The notes: generated by a model not told the origin, from the letters alone. DNA of 64,000 nt from Solirubrobacterales bacterium (GCA_003133565.1 PKYB01000009.1:1-64000); one strand, 5' to 3'. Shown: positions 27,710-36,810, counted from the first letter of the stretch. Numbers and translations: made by a program.

Positions 27710-28862
27710 CCGCCTCGAGCGCATTCCGCCCTACCTCTTCGCACAGCTGGAGCGGAAGATCGCGGACAAGCGCGCAGCGGGGGTCGATGTGATCACGCTC
27801 GCGATCGGCGACCCCGATACGCCCACCTACCCGCCGATCGTCGATACGGCCCAGCGGGCGCTCGCCAACCCGACGACGCACACCTACCCCTCAAACCGTG
27901 GTCGCGAGGAGTTCCGCGAAGCGGTATCGACCTTCTACGCGCGGCGCTTTTCGGTCGAGATCGATCCCGACGGCGAGGTGATGCCGGCGATCGGCGCCAA
28001 GGAATGCATCTTCAATCTCAACCTCGCGTTCCTCGATCCTGGTGATGTCGCGCTGGCCGCTGATCCGGGCTACCCCGTGTACACGGGCGGACCGTTGCTC
28101 GTTGGCGGCGAGGCCGTCTTGATGCCGCTCGTGCCGGAGCTCGGCTTCATCCCTGACCTTGACGCGATAGACGCCAAGACGCGCGCGCGGGCGCGCGTCC
28201 TCTTCGTCAACTATCCGAACAACCCCACCGGCGCCGTCGTGCCAGAGGGGTTCTTCGAGCGCCTCGTCGAGTTCGGCGCCGCCAACGACATCCTGATCGT
28301 CCACGACAACGCCTATTCCGAGACCACGTTCGATGGCTACGTCGCGCCGTCGTTCCTCGCGACGCCTGGAGCCAAGGACGTCGGCGTCGAGGTGTTTTCG
28401 CTCTCCAAGGGCTACAACATGACGGGCTGGCGCTGCGCGACGATCGTTGGCAATCGCGAGGCGATCGCCTCGTATTGGCGCCTGAAGACAAACGTCGACT
28501 CCGGCCTTTTCGAGGCCGTACAGCTAGCCGGTGCGGCCGCTCTCGCGCCCAATATCGACCATTACGTCCGCGCGATGAACGGGATCTACCAGCGGCGTCG
28601 CGATCTCGTCTGCGCGGCACTGGCAAAGATCGGCGTCAACGTGACACCACCGCGGGGAACGGTCTACATCTGGGCGCCGGTACCAGCGGGCTTTGAAAGC
28701 GCCGCGGCATACTGCGAGCACGTGCTCGAGGAAGTGGCAGTCGTGATTTCGCCCGGCGGCGCCTACGGACCAAACGGCGAGGGCTTCTTCCGGATCTCGC
28801 TGACAACCCCCGATGATCGTCTGATGACGGCAATCGAGCGGCTCGGGAAGCTGGCACGGTGA
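27696..28862 (+). CDS. dapL: LL-diaminopimelate aminotransferase
   Basis: PLP fold-type I enzyme of about 388 aa that makes LL-DAP directly from tetrahydrodipicolinate, bypassing the DapCDE steps. RIPPYLFAQLERKI at the N-terminus, LAIGDPDTPTYP, SNRGREEFREAV, NYPNNPTGAV, DNAYSETTFDGY, and PLP-lysine motif SLSKGYNMTGWR. The track ORF is over-extended; the ATG 27696 follows AAGGAACTAC and overlaps the dapF end. Related class I aminotransferases look similar, but the dap context supports DapL. Confidence 0.85.
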   Translation: MRHSDRLERIPPYLFAQLERKIADKRAAGVDVITLAIGDPDTPTYPPIVDTAQRALANPTTHTYPSNRGREEFREAVSTFYARRFSVEIDPDGEVMPAIGAKECIFNLNLAFLDPGDVALAADPGYPVYTGGPLLVGGEAVLMPLVPELGFIPDLDAIDAKTRARARVLFVNYPNNPTGAVVPEGFFERLVEFGAANDILIVHDNAYSETTFDGYVAPSFLATPGAKDVGVEVFSLSKGYNMTGWRCATIVGNREAIASYWRLKTNVDSGLFEAVQLAGAAALAPNIDHYVRAMNGIYQRRRDLVCAALAKIGVNVTPPRGTVYIWAPVPAGFESAAAYCEHVLEEVAVVISPGGAYGPNGEGFFRISLTTPDDRLMTAIERLGKLAR

Positions 28863-30130
28863 GAACCGCGCGCGCGAGCCAGCGCGCCGTCACCTTCGCC
28901 GCGCAGTCGCGGCCAGAGGATCTCGCCGAGCTCGAGGAACTGCTGCGCACCGCCGGGGTGGCTGTGGTCGGGACGCTCGTGCAGCAGCGCGAGCACCCGC
29001 ATCCCAAGAGCTACCTCGGACCGGGCAAGCTCGCCGAGCTCAAGGCGCTGGCCCTGGCACTCGACGCGAACATCGTGGCCTGCGACGACGAGCTCACGCC
29101 GCGCCAGGAGCGCACTCTCGAGGATGAGCTCGGGATCGCCGTGATCGATCGCACGGCCGTGATCCTCGACATCTTCGCGCGCCACGCCGGCAGCGCCGAG
29201 GGCAAGCTCCAGGTGGAGCTCGCACAGCTCGAATACAACCTCTCACGGATGCGGGGACTGTGGACACACCTCGAACGCCTCGGTGGTGGCGTCGGCACAC
29301 GCGGACCGGGCGAAGCCCAGATCGAGACCGATCGCCGTCTCGCGCGCAATCGCATCTCGACGCTCCGTCGGCGACTCCGCGCCGTGGCGGGCACCCGCCA
29401 GATCATGCGCAACGAGCGCGAGCGCACGCAGTTACCGGCGATCGCGCTGGCCGGCTACACGAACGCGGGCAAGTCCTCACTGCTCGCAGCGCTGACGGGT
29501 GCGGAGGTCCCCGTTGCCGACCGCCTGTTCCACACACTCGACCCCACGACCCGTCTGCTCGAGGTCAACGGCCGTAGCTACCTTCTGACTGACACCGTCG
29601 GCTTCATCCGCAAACTGCCCCACCAGCTCGTTGACGCCTTTGGCGCAACCCTCGAGGAGACGCGGCGCGCCACCCTGATCATCCACGTCGTCGATGCCCA
29701 CGCGCCGGAGGACCAGATCGAGGCGATGATGGCCGCGGTAGAGGATGTCCTCGAGGAGATCGGCGCGGGCGAGGTGCCGCGCCTGCTGGCGCTCAACAAG
29801 GCGGACCTGCTTGACGAAGAAATGCGCGCCCGAGCCTGGAGCGGGCGGCGCGACGCACTGCTCGTCTCCGCCGTCAGCGGCGAGGGGCTCGACGAGCTGC
29901 GCGAGCGGGTTGACGCGCAGTTCGTGCGCTCACTCGAGCCGGTCGAGCTGCTCGTTCCCTACAGCGACGGTGGCCAACTCGCCGAACTCCACACGCTCGC
30001 CGGCGAACTGCAGCGCGAGGACACCGCCGAGGGCGTCCGCGTGAGCGCACTGCTACCCGCGGCAAGCGCCGCCCGTTTCGCGCGCTACCGCACGACGCCA
30101 GTGAGCGCCAACGGCAAGCCGAAGCCATGA
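28859..30130 (+). CDS. hflX: GTPase HflX
   Basis: 423 aa ribosome-associated GTPase that splits stalled ribosomes. N-terminal HflX domain (PHPKSYLGPGKLAELK, ACDDELTPRQERTLED, DRTAVILDIFARHA), coiled region with GGGVGTRGPGEAQIETDRR, then the G domain: G1 AGYTNAGKSSLL near residue 200, G3 DTVGFI, G4 NKAD. GTG start overlapping the dapL stop; its own stop overlaps dut. Confidence 0.94.
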   Translation: MRTARASQRAVTFAAQSRPEDLAELEELLRTAGVAVVGTLVQQREHPHPKSYLGPGKLAELKALALALDANIVACDDELTPRQERTLEDELGIAVIDRTAVILDIFARHAGSAEGKLQVELAQLEYNLSRMRGLWTHLERLGGGVGTRGPGEAQIETDRRLARNRISTLRRRLRAVAGTRQIMRNERERTQLPAIALAGYTNAGKSSLLAALTGAEVPVADRLFHTLDPTTRLLEVNGRSYLLTDTVGFIRKLPHQLVDAFGATLEETRRATLIIHVVDAHAPEDQIEAMMAAVEDVLEEIGAGEVPRLLALNKADLLDEEMRARAWSGRRDALLVSAVSGEGLDELRERVDAQFVRSLEPVELLVPYSDGGQLAELHTLAGELQREDTAEGVRVSALLPAASAARFARYRTTPVSANGKPKP

Positions 30131-30555
30131 GGGTCCGCGTCGCGCGGCTCGAGGAACACGCGCTGATGCCGACCCGTGCCTACGAGGCAGATGCCGGCCT
30201 CGACCTCTACAGCGCGCAGGACGTGCGGATCGAGCCCGGGGAGCGGGCGAGCGTCGGCACCGGTATCGCGGTCGCAATACCGACCGGCCACGCCGGGCTC
30301 GTGCTGCCACGTTCGGGGCTTGCGGCGCGCCATGGCATCGCGCTGGTCAATGCTCCCGGGCTGATCGACGCGGGCTACCGCGGTGAGCTGCGCGTGTTGC
30401 TCTTGAACACCGACCGCGCCGAGGCGTTCGAGATCCGTCCCGGCGACCGCATCGCGCAGCTCGTGATCGTCAGCCTGCCCGAGGTCGAGCTCGAGGAAGC
30501 AGAGGAGCTCGAGGCTGCCGAGCGCGGAACCCGCGGATTCGGCTCGAGCGGCTGA
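30127..30555 (+). CDS. dut: dUTP diphosphatase
   Basis: 142 aa trimeric dUTPase. The five motifs are visible: EADAGLDLYS (1), PRSGLAARHGI (2), GLIDAGYRGELRV (3), RPGDRIAQLVI (4), and the C-terminal RGTRGFGSSG (5). Hydrolyses dUTP to dUMP, limiting uracil in DNA. The ATG overlaps the hflX stop. Last gene of the plus-strand dapF-dapL-hflX-dut unit. Confidence 0.95.
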   Translation: MRVRVARLEEHALMPTRAYEADAGLDLYSAQDVRIEPGERASVGTGIAVAIPTGHAGLVLPRSGLAARHGIALVNAPGLIDAGYRGELRVLLLNTDRAEAFEIRPGDRIAQLVIVSLPEVELEEAEELEAAERGTRGFGSSG

Positions 30556-30581
30556 GCCACGACACCTGACCGTCGGCGCGA

Positions 30582-31301
30582 TCAGCGCCCGGCGGCATGC
30601 AGGGCGCTAGCGTGCGCGGCGTCCTCGAGCGCATCGTCGAGCACAGCGAGCGTCTCCGGCTCGACTGCCAGCGCGCGCGCGATCAGCCAGTCGCACAGCC
30701 AGGCGTTTTTCGGCAGCAGCGGGCCGTGGATGTAGGTGCCAAGGACGTTGTCGCGCCGCGCGCCCTCAAAGCCGCTGTGCCCGTCGTTGCCGTGACCGCT
30801 CAGCACGCGCCCAAGCGGCGGCTGGTCTGGCCCGAGGCGCGTGCGCCCGGCGTGATTCTCGAAGCCGACAAGCACGCCCTCCTCGAGCGTGATCGCGATG
30901 TTGCCGATCAAGCGCGGTCCATCCTCGCGCACGGTCCGTACGTCAAGCAGTCCAACTCCCTCGACGTGCTCCTCGCCGATCTCATAGGAGTGGCCGAGCA
31001 GCTGGTAGCCACCGCAGACGCCGAGCACGATCGCGCCGCGCGCCGCCGCCGCACGCAGGGCGGGCGCCTTGCGGGCCACGAGATCGGCGGCACAAAGGCG
31101 CTGGTCGGAGTCCTGTCCGCCGCCGATGTAGTAGATGTCGTGCTCGTCACGGAGCGGCGCCTCGAGCGTGCTGGGGCTCAGGCGAAAGTCGATCCCACGC
31201 CACCTACAGCGCTGTTCGAGCATCAGCAGGTTGCCGCGGTCGGCGTAGATGTTCATCAGTTCCGGGTAGAGCGCACAGACCCGGACCACCTGCGCGCTCA
31301 T
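30582..31301 (-). CDS. gatD: Lipid II isoglutaminyl synthase, glutaminase subunit
   Basis: 239 aa class I glutamine amidotransferase of the CobB/CobQ-like type. YPELMNIYADRGNLLMLEQRC start, nucleophile Cys in VLGVCGGYQLLG near residue 95, VGFENHAGRT, and catalytic His in GTYIHGPLLPKN. GatD releases ammonia for MurT, which amidates the D-Glu of lipid II. Third gene of a minus-strand operon; overlaps the methyltransferase by 4 nt. Confidence 0.9.
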   Translation of the reverse strand: MSAQVVRVCALYPELMNIYADRGNLLMLEQRCRWRGIDFRLSPSTLEAPLRDEHDIYYIGGGQDSDQRLCAADLVARKAPALRAAAARGAIVLGVCGGYQLLGHSYEIGEEHVEGVGLLDVRTVREDGPRLIGNIAITLEEGVLVGFENHAGRTRLGPDQPPLGRVLSGHGNDGHSGFEGARRDNVLGTYIHGPLLPKNAWLCDWLIARALAVEPETLAVLDDALEDAAHASALHAAGR

Positions 31302-32008
31302 GGCGCCACCGCGCTCAGCAGGAGCACCGCGCTACCGACATGCTCGGTGGTGGGGGGGATGGAGCTCACGCCGTGGAGTGCGAATCCGCTGGGGACCGTT
31401 TCGGCGAGCACCGTGGCGGCGTCCAGCTGCTGGAGCGTGACGACGTCAAGCGAGGCGTATTCAACAGCCTCGCCTTCCGCGCGACGGCGCCGTTCGATCA
31501 CGACGGTGGCGGTCGTTTGCCGAAGCGCCGTCGGCGTGCTCGTGTAGCGCACGCCGCCGCGTTCGAGCACATCGGCCTCGAGCTCGACCGAGAACGGCTG
31601 GACGCCCTCGCCGAGCAGCGCGAGCGCAAGTACGCCGCCAGGGACCAGGGCTGCCCGCGCACACCGGAAAAACGCTCCGCGATCGTCCAGCAGCTGCACG
31701 GTCTGCATCGGCACGATACAAAGCGAAACCCGCTGCTCCAGCGCGAAATCGCAAGCGTCGGCACAGAGCACGTCGATCGGCAGATCCCGCGCGCGCCGTT
31801 TGAGCTCATGGGCGAGCGCCTCGTCGCGTTCGAGCGCGATGACCCGCTGTCCCCGGGTCGCCAGGTCGAGCGCGACGCGGCCTGTCCCGGCGCCCACCTC
31901 GAGGATCGGCCCCGCCGCATGCGCGAACGCGAGCTCACGCCAGAGCGGCAGGTCGGCGGCGTAGGTGCCGCACTCGAGGTCGTGCCAGATCACGGCGTCT
32001 TCGCTCAC
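31298..32008 (-). CDS. SAM-dependent methyltransferase embedded in the murT-gatD operon
   Basis: 236 aa. N-terminal YAADLPLWRELAFAHAAGPILEVGAGTGRVALDLA with motif I GAGTGR, motif II IALERDE, ADACDFAL, and ALVPGGVLALALLGEG; a class I methyltransferase of the MdcE/Methyltransf_25 style. The GTG start overlaps the murT stop by 4 nt and its stop overlaps gatD by 4 nt, so it is made together with the amidotransferase pair. The acceptor is unknown; a peptidoglycan-precursor role is only suggested by the operon. Confidence 0.85.
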   Translation of the reverse strand: MSEDAVIWHDLECGTYAADLPLWRELAFAHAAGPILEVGAGTGRVALDLATRGQRVIALERDEALAHELKRRARDLPIDVLCADACDFALEQRVSLCIVPMQTVQLLDDRGAFFRCARAALVPGGVLALALLGEGVQPFSVELEADVLERGGVRYTSTPTALRQTTATVVIERRRRAEGEAVEYASLDVVTLQQLDAATVLAETVPSGFALHGVSSIPPTTEHVGSAVLLLSAVAP

Positions 32009-33384
32009 GTCCGGTCCCAGAAGTTCGTAGCCTGCCCGCGGCGCCCGAGCACCTCGCGGAGCTCGAGCATCGCCGTATATGTGGGCAGCGCGTAGAGTTT
32101 GCCGTCTTCCGGCGCCGCCGCCACGGCGGCATCGAGTGCCCGCGCGAGGTTTGGTTCGAGCGCGATCCGCGTCGTCGGGACGCCGGCGTATTTCAGCCGC
32201 AGCGCCAGCTCCGGTGCGCGCGTGCCAGCGCAGGTGACGTGGCGCACGCGCGGGGCGAACTCTTCGAAGTCGGCGTCCCAGATCCAGGAGACGTCGCGGC
32301 CGTCGGCGATCTGGTCGTTGAGCACGCCGAGCAGGTCGTGCTCGCCCGGTTCGAGCGCGAGCGTGCGCAGAACCTCATTCGCGCCCGCCGGGTTCTTGAT
32401 CAGGAGGATCTGCAGCTCGCGCTTGCCGATTTGCACAAGCTCGGCCCGTCCGAACATCGCCGGAGCCGCACCCAGACCGTCGACGATGGTCGCGAGCGGG
32501 ATCTCGAGCGCCGTCGCCAGCGCCGCCGCCGCGAGCGCGTTGTAGACGTTGTAAAGGCCCGGGAGCGCCAGCGTGACCGTGCCGCTACCCGCCGGTGTAC
32601 GGAGCTCGAAGCGCGCCGAGCGCGCGCCCTCGAGCACCACGTTGTGCGCGCTCACGCCGGGCTGCGGGCGCCGCAGGCCGCAGTTCGAGCACTCATACAC
32701 GCCGAGGTGCCCGACGTAGACGTGCGCGTAGCGGTAGGCGCCGCCACAGCGCCGGCATTGCGTCGAGTCCGCGGCGTGGGCGAGTCCAGTCGAGCGCGCG
32801 ACGTTCGGATCTTCGATGCCGAAGTAGAGCGGCTCCTGCGCACCCACGCCGAGATAGGCGACGAGCGGATCGTCTGCGCCGAGGACAAGGCGGGCCGAGG
32901 ATCCGGCGACGACGCCCGCCCAGCGCTCGCCGATCGTCTCGAGCTCGCCGTAGCGGTCAAGTTGGTCGCGAAACAGATTGCTCAGCACGATCACGCGAGG
33001 GTCAAGCTCGGCCGCGACCGGCGCAAGCCAGAACTCGTCGACCTCGAACACCCCGAGCTCGCCCGACAGCGCCCCAGCGCGGCCGCGCGCAGCCAAAAGC
33101 GCAGATGCGATGCCGCCGGCCATGTTCGCGCCGGCGAAGTTGTCGACCGTCGTGATCCCCGCACGCGCAAGGATCGACCCCGCGAGCGCGGCGGTCGTCG
33201 TCTTGCCGTTGGTCGCGGAGATCACGACGCTGCCGCGACGAAGGCCGGCGGCCAGCCGCGCGATCGCGTGCTGGTCGAGTTGGAGCAGCACGGATCCGGG
33301 CACGCTGGTCGCGCCCCGTCCGGCGAGCCTCGACGCGACAGCCGCGGAGCGTGCGACGGCCGCCTTCGCGCTGAATACGCTCAC
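32005..33384 (-). CDS. murT: Lipid II isoglutaminyl synthase, Mur-ligase-like subunit
   Basis: 459 aa. Mur-ligase ATP site SATNGKTTTAALAG near residue 57, VFEVDEFWL, NLFRDQLDRYGE, then a four-cysteine zinc ribbon (CRRCGG...CSNCG), the LPGLYNVYNALAAA block, and the C-terminal DUF1727 domain (KNPAGANEVLR, WIWDADFE). MurT activates the alpha-carboxylate of D-Glu on lipid II. GTG start with TACGCT (complement at 33391-33396) 6 nt upstream, suggesting a leaderless operon. Confidence 0.93.
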   Translation of the reverse strand: MSVFSAKAAVARSAAVASRLAGRGATSVPGSVLLQLDQHAIARLAAGLRRGSVVISATNGKTTTAALAGSILARAGITTVDNFAGANMAGGIASALLAARGRAGALSGELGVFEVDEFWLAPVAAELDPRVIVLSNLFRDQLDRYGELETIGERWAGVVAGSSARLVLGADDPLVAYLGVGAQEPLYFGIEDPNVARSTGLAHAADSTQCRRCGGAYRYAHVYVGHLGVYECSNCGLRRPQPGVSAHNVVLEGARSARFELRTPAGSGTVTLALPGLYNVYNALAAAALATALEIPLATIVDGLGAAPAMFGRAELVQIGKRELQILLIKNPAGANEVLRTLALEPGEHDLLGVLNDQIADGRDVSWIWDADFEEFAPRVRHVTCAGTRAPELALRLKYAGVPTTRIALEPNLARALDAAVAAAPEDGKLYALPTYTAMLELREVLGRRGQATNFWDRT

Positions 33385-33390
33385 GGACGA

Positions 33391-33396
33391 AGCGTA
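33391..33396 (-). promoter_or_regulatory. Putative -10 element TACGCT of the murT operon
   Basis: Read on the minus strand, TACGCT ends 6 nt before the murT GTG, in the 19-bp gap after the upstream gene. No RBS is present, fitting leaderless translation. Confidence 0.45.
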
Positions 33397-33403
33397 TTGG
33401 CCG

Positions 33404-33688
33404 TCAGCCGCTCCAGCCCTGTTCGGCGATGAATGCGGTCACCTCGTCCGGGCGGTCGGTGATCACGTAGGCGTCGATCATCGCGCCGTCGCTGTTGATC
33501 GTGATCGACAGACCCGAGGCGACGGGCCGTACCTTGGAGATCAGCGCCACGGGGCGCCCCGCACCCATCCGCGGCGTCACGCGTCCGGTCGCGACGCGGT
33601 GAACGTCGGGGTGGGCCGCCAGGCGGTCGAGCAGGCGCCGGTAGGACTTGGTCGAGGAGTGTTTGTGGTGCGTGCGTTTCGGGCTCAT
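33404..33688 (-). CDS. Conserved-looking small protein, unknown
   Basis: 94 aa. A basic His-rich start (MSPKRTHHKHSSTKSYRRLLDRL) is followed by HPDVHRVATGRVTPRMGAGRPVALISKV and an antiparallel-looking strand pattern to the end. The HHKH stretch could bind metal and the overall look recalls DUF2103-type proteins, but I am not certain of the family. It precedes murT on the same strand. Confidence 0.65.
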   Translation of the reverse strand: MSPKRTHHKHSSTKSYRRLLDRLAAHPDVHRVATGRVTPRMGAGRPVALISKVRPVASGLSITINSDGAMIDAYVITDRPDEVTAFIAEQGWSG

Positions 33689-33694
33689 GAGCTC

Positions 33695-33714
33695 GACGGC
33701 GCGCTGGCGCCGTC
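33695..33714. terminator. Hairpin GACGGCGC-GCTG-GCGCCGTC
   Basis: Perfect 8-bp stem with a 4-nt loop in the 49-bp gap between two minus-strand genes. It could end the upstream transcript or lie in the leader of the 94-aa gene. No U-run. Confidence 0.4.
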
Positions 33715-33737
33715 ACACTCATTATGCGCCGAGCCCT

Positions 33738-34352
33738 TCAGCGCGCCGGAGCGCCGCGCTTGGCCAGCGCCGCGTTGCGCCGGCGGCGCCCGAACGCCGC
33801 GAGGATTGCGAGCACCACGCCGTCAAGGATTACCCCGAGCAGGACGCCTGGGGGGATGCCGATGCCGCCGAACGGCAGCGCGATCAGCTCGACGACCCCG
33901 AAGCCTGCCGCGATCAGCGCGATCACCAGACCGATCCCGATCAGCACACCGCGAGCGCGGCGGACGAGGCCCGAGCCGCGTGGGGGCGCGATCAAGCCGA
34001 TCATCCGCAGGCCGAACAGCTGCCGTCCGCTCGGCGGCTCCTGCCCAAGCTTCTCGACCGCGTCACGAAGGTCCCCGGCCCGCCGCTCGGCGAGCGCGAG
34101 CGAAGCGTCAGCCATGCGCCGGATCTGCATCCGCTCCTGTGGTCGCGCCGCGGCGATCGCGCGCTCGAAATAGCTGCGGGCAGCCGGGGCGTCGTAGCGC
34201 TCGGCGGCACGGCCGCCGAGAATCGCCATCGCGATCGAGCGGTACTTCGTCTCGGCTTCCAGCTGCTCGTCGCTGCGCGTCTGCAGCTCCTCCATCACCT
34301 CGGGGCCGCCGACGCGCTGCTCCATGCGGAATTGACGTTGCTTGGGAGGCAC
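33738..34352 (-). CDS. Membrane protein with helical TPR-like N-terminus
   Basis: 204 aa from the GTG at 34352 (the track ORF runs far upstream into an unrelated frame). The N-terminal ~130 residues are helical with a TPR-like repeat (RYDAPAARSYFERAIAAARPQERMQIRRMADASLALAERRAGDLRDAVEKL). Two hydrophobic helices follow (VLIGIGLVIALIAAGFGVVELIAL and PPGVLLGVILDGVVLAILAAF) and a basic C-terminus. TAAACT lies 7 nt before the GTG. Function unknown. Confidence 0.68.
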   Translation of the reverse strand: MPPKQRQFRMEQRVGGPEVMEELQTRSDEQLEAETKYRSIAMAILGGRAAERYDAPAARSYFERAIAAARPQERMQIRRMADASLALAERRAGDLRDAVEKLGQEPPSGRQLFGLRMIGLIAPPRGSGLVRRARGVLIGIGLVIALIAAGFGVVELIALPFGGIGIPPGVLLGVILDGVVLAILAAFGRRRRNAALAKRGAPAR

Positions 34353-34397
34353 GGGGCGAAGTTTAGAGCCCGGGCCGGTGGGGGTTATATTGCGACG
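34353..34397. promoter_or_regulatory. Interleaved divergent promoters
   Basis: A 45-bp gap separates two divergent start codons. On the plus strand TATATT (34386-34391) ends 6 nt before the ATG 34398. On the minus strand TAAACT (complement 34360-34365) ends 7 nt before the GTG 34352. Each -10 falls where the other promoter's -35 should be, so polymerases would compete. Confidence 0.45.
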
Positions 34398-34865
34398 ATG
34401 GCGCGAGCGCCCCGATTTGGCCGCAAAGGCAGGCGCGCGCGCGTCGCCACCCTGCTCCTCGGCGCGCTCTTCCTGGCCCTGGTGATCGTGCCGGCGGCGA
34501 GCGCAAGCAATACCGCAACCAGCACCGCACCGCTGACGACGCTGCCGACGACGCCGATACCGAGCACAACAACTACAACGCCGACAACCACCCAGACTGG
34601 CCCGGTCACCGTTCCCACGCCGGCCCCCGCGACGAGCAGCGGTGGGCTTTCGAGCGCCGAGGAGATCGCGATTTTCGTCGCCGCGGCCCTTGTGATCGCT
34701 GGCATCGCGCGGATCATCGTCAAGGATGCGCGCAGTCACACGCCCTCCGGAGAGGCACCGAGCATCGATCGCCCGAAGGGGACGATCGCGCCGATTGAGC
34801 ACCGTCTGAGGCGCTCGCGCGCGAGGGCCAAACGCGCGCGCAAAGCCCGCCGCGCCGGGCGCTGA
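34398..34865 (+). CDS. Small exported/membrane protein with Thr/Pro-rich linker
   Basis: 155 aa from the ATG at 34398; the track ORF is over-extended. Basic N-terminus and hydrophobic signal (VATLLLGALFLALVIVPAASA), a Thr/Pro-rich low-complexity linker of about 50 residues, a transmembrane helix (EEIAIFVAAALVIAGIARIIV), and an Arg/Lys-rich cytoplasmic tail. Not a recognised family; this plan is frequent among actinobacterial membrane proteins. Confidence 0.6.
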   Translation: MARAPRFGRKGRRARVATLLLGALFLALVIVPAASASNTATSTAPLTTLPTTPIPSTTTTTPTTTQTGPVTVPTPAPATSSGGLSSAEEIAIFVAAALVIAGIARIIVKDARSHTPSGEAPSIDRPKGTIAPIEHRLRRSRARAKRARKARRAGR

Positions 34866-34879
34866 GCTGTGCGCGCGCG

Positions 34880-36706
34880 CTAGCTGCGCGCGCGCCGTGT
34901 CGCCTTGGTGCGGTCGACCTTCGACAGCACAACCTTGCGCAGCCGCACCGCGGCCGGCGTGACCTCGGCGCACTCGTCGGGGCGCAGCAGCTCGAGCGCC
35001 TGGTCGAGTGAGAGCTCGCGATGGGGAACCAGACGCACCAGCACCTCCGCGGTCGAGGAGCGAATGTTGTTGAGGTGCTTCTCCTTGCAGGCGTTGACGT
35101 CGAGGTCGTCGGTGCGCGCGTTCTCGCCGACGATCATGCCCTCGTACACCTCGTCCCCGGGACCGATGAAGAGCGTGCCGCGCTCCTGCAGGTTCATCAG
35201 CGCGAACTGCGCCGCAGTCCCGGTGCGGTCTGCGACGAGCGCCCCGGTCGGGCGGACCCGCAACTCGCCCGCCCAAGGCTCCCAACGGTCGAACACGTGG
35301 TGGGCGAGCCCCGTGCCGCGAGTCTCGGTGAGGAATTCTGTTCGCAGGCCGATCAGGCCGCGGGCCGGCACGAGGTACTCCATACGCACCCACCCGGTGC
35401 CGTGGTTGACCATCTGCTCGAGCCGCCCCTTGCGTAGCGCGATCAGCTGCGTGACGACACCGATGTAATCCTCCGGGACGTCGATCGCGAGGCGCTCGAC
35501 CGGCTCGTGGCGGCGTCCGTCGATCTCGCGCGTCAGCACCTGCGGCTGGCCGACGGTGAGCTCGAAGCCCTCGCGGCGCATCAGCTCGACCAGCACGGCG
35601 AGCGCCAGCTCACCGCGGCCCTGGACCTCCCAGGTGTCCGGGCGCTCGGTGTCGAGCACGCGGATCGACACGTTGCCAATGGTCTCTGCTGCCAGGCGCG
35701 CCTTCAGTGCCCGCGCGGTCAGCTTCGTCCCGCTGCGACCGGCGAGGGGGGAGGTGTTGAGGCCGACCGTGATCGATAGCGACGGCTCGTCCACTGTGAT
35801 GATCGGCAGCGGGCGCGGGTCGTCGGGATCGGCGAGCGTCTCACCGATCGTCACCTCGGCGATGCCGGCGATCGCGACGATCTCGCCCGGTCCCGCCTCA
35901 TCGGTCTCCACCCGGTCGAGCGCGTCGGTGACGTAGAGCTCGCCGATCTGCGCGCGCTCGACTGAACCGTCGGCGCGACACCAGGCGATCGGCGCGCCGC
36001 GGCGGGCAACCCCGTTGTAGATCCGGCAGAGCGCCAGGCGGCCGACGTAGGGCGAGGCGTCGAGGTTCGTGACGAGCGCCTGGAAGGGGTGCTCGGGGTC
36101 GTGCAGTGGCGGTGGGATCCGCTCCAGCAGGAGGTCCATCAGCGGCGCGAGGCTGGTGCCGACGCCGCCGGCCTCGAGTGACGCCCAGCCGGCCTTCGCG
36201 TTGGTGTAGACGATCGGGAACTCGATCTGGTCCTCGGTCGCATCGAGATCGAGGAAGAGCTCATAGACCTCATCGACGACCTCGCTGATCCGTGCGTCCG
36301 GTCGGTCGACCTTGTTGACGACGAGGATCACCGGCAGCCTCGCCTCGAGGGCCTTGCGCAGGACAAAGCGCGTTTGCGGCAGCGGCCCCTCGCTGGCGTC
36401 GACCAGCAGCAGCACGCCGTCGACCATCGTGATCCCGCGCTCGACCTCGCCACCGAAATCGGAATGCCCGGGCGTGTCGACGATGTTGAGCTTGACGTCG
36501 CGGTAGCGAACCGAGGTGTTCTTGGCGAGGATCGTGATGCCCTTCTCGCGCTCCAGGTCCATCGAGTCCATCACGCGCTTGACGACGTCCTGCCCAGCGC
36601 GGAAGGCGCCCGATTGCCAGAGCATGGCGTCGACCAGCGTGGTCTTGCCATGGTCGACGTGCGCGATGATCGCCACGTTTCGAATGTCATCGCGCGCTAC
36701 AAGCAA
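34880..36706 (-). CDS. typA: Ribosome-associated GTPase TypA/BipA
   Basis: 608 aa translational GTPase. [22 protein letters not shown] (G1), EREKGITI (G2), [14 protein letters not shown] (G3), NKVDRPDAR (G4), then domain II, EF-G-like domains and the C-terminal BipA-specific domain ([19 protein letters not shown]). The only start near the family N-terminus is a TTG at 36706. A TAGCCT hexamer (complement 36715-36720) lies 8 nt upstream. Confidence 0.94.
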   Translation of the reverse strand: MLVARDDIRNVAIIAHVDHGKTTLVDAMLWQSGAFRAGQDVVKRVMDSMDLEREKGITILAKNTSVRYRDVKLNIVDTPGHSDFGGEVERGITMVDGVLLLVDASEGPLPQTRFVLRKALEARLPVILVVNKVDRPDARISEVVDEVYELFLDLDATEDQIEFPIVYTNAKAGWASLEAGGVGTSLAPLMDLLLERIPPPLHDPEHPFQALVTNLDASPYVGRLALCRIYNGVARRGAPIAWCRADGSVERAQIGELYVTDALDRVETDEAGPGEIVAIAGIAEVTIGETLADPDDPRPLPIITVDEPSLSITVGLNTSPLAGRSGTKLTARALKARLAAETIGNVSIRVLDTERPDTWEVQGRGELALAVLVELMRREGFELTVGQPQVLTREIDGRRHEPVERLAIDVPEDYIGVVTQLIALRKGRLEQMVNHGTGWVRMEYLVPARGLIGLRTEFLTETRGTGLAHHVFDRWEPWAGELRVRPTGALVADRTGTAAQFALMNLQERGTLFIGPGDEVYEGMIVGENARTDDLDVNACKEKHLNNIRSSTAEVLVRLVPHRELSLDQALELLRPDECAEVTPAAVRLRKVVLSKVDRTKATRRARS

Positions 36707-36719
36707 GATGACTCAGGCT

Positions 36720-36776
36720 AGTGCCCGGCCCAGATCGGTGCGCCGACCTCCTCTAAGCGGACGCTCACCGGGCACT
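36720..36776. repeat. Inverted repeat AGTGCCCGG / CCGGGCACT
   Basis: Nine-base arms at 36720-36728 and 36768-36776 separated by 39 bp, with an inner pair TCTAAG / CTTAGA (36752-36757, 36775-36780). They lie in the 104-bp divergent region between typA and the reductase gene. May be a regulatory structure or a small inserted repeat. Confidence 0.4.
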
Positions 36777-36810
36777 TAGAGTTCACACATCTGTCCGCGG
36801 GACGATCCAA

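Noticed and set aside
34353-35393. Upstream extension of the 33738 minus-strand ORF to 551 aa
   Set aside because: The extension is Arg/Ala-rich and crosses the divergent gene at 34398 and typA; the GTG at 34352 with a leaderless -10 is the better start.
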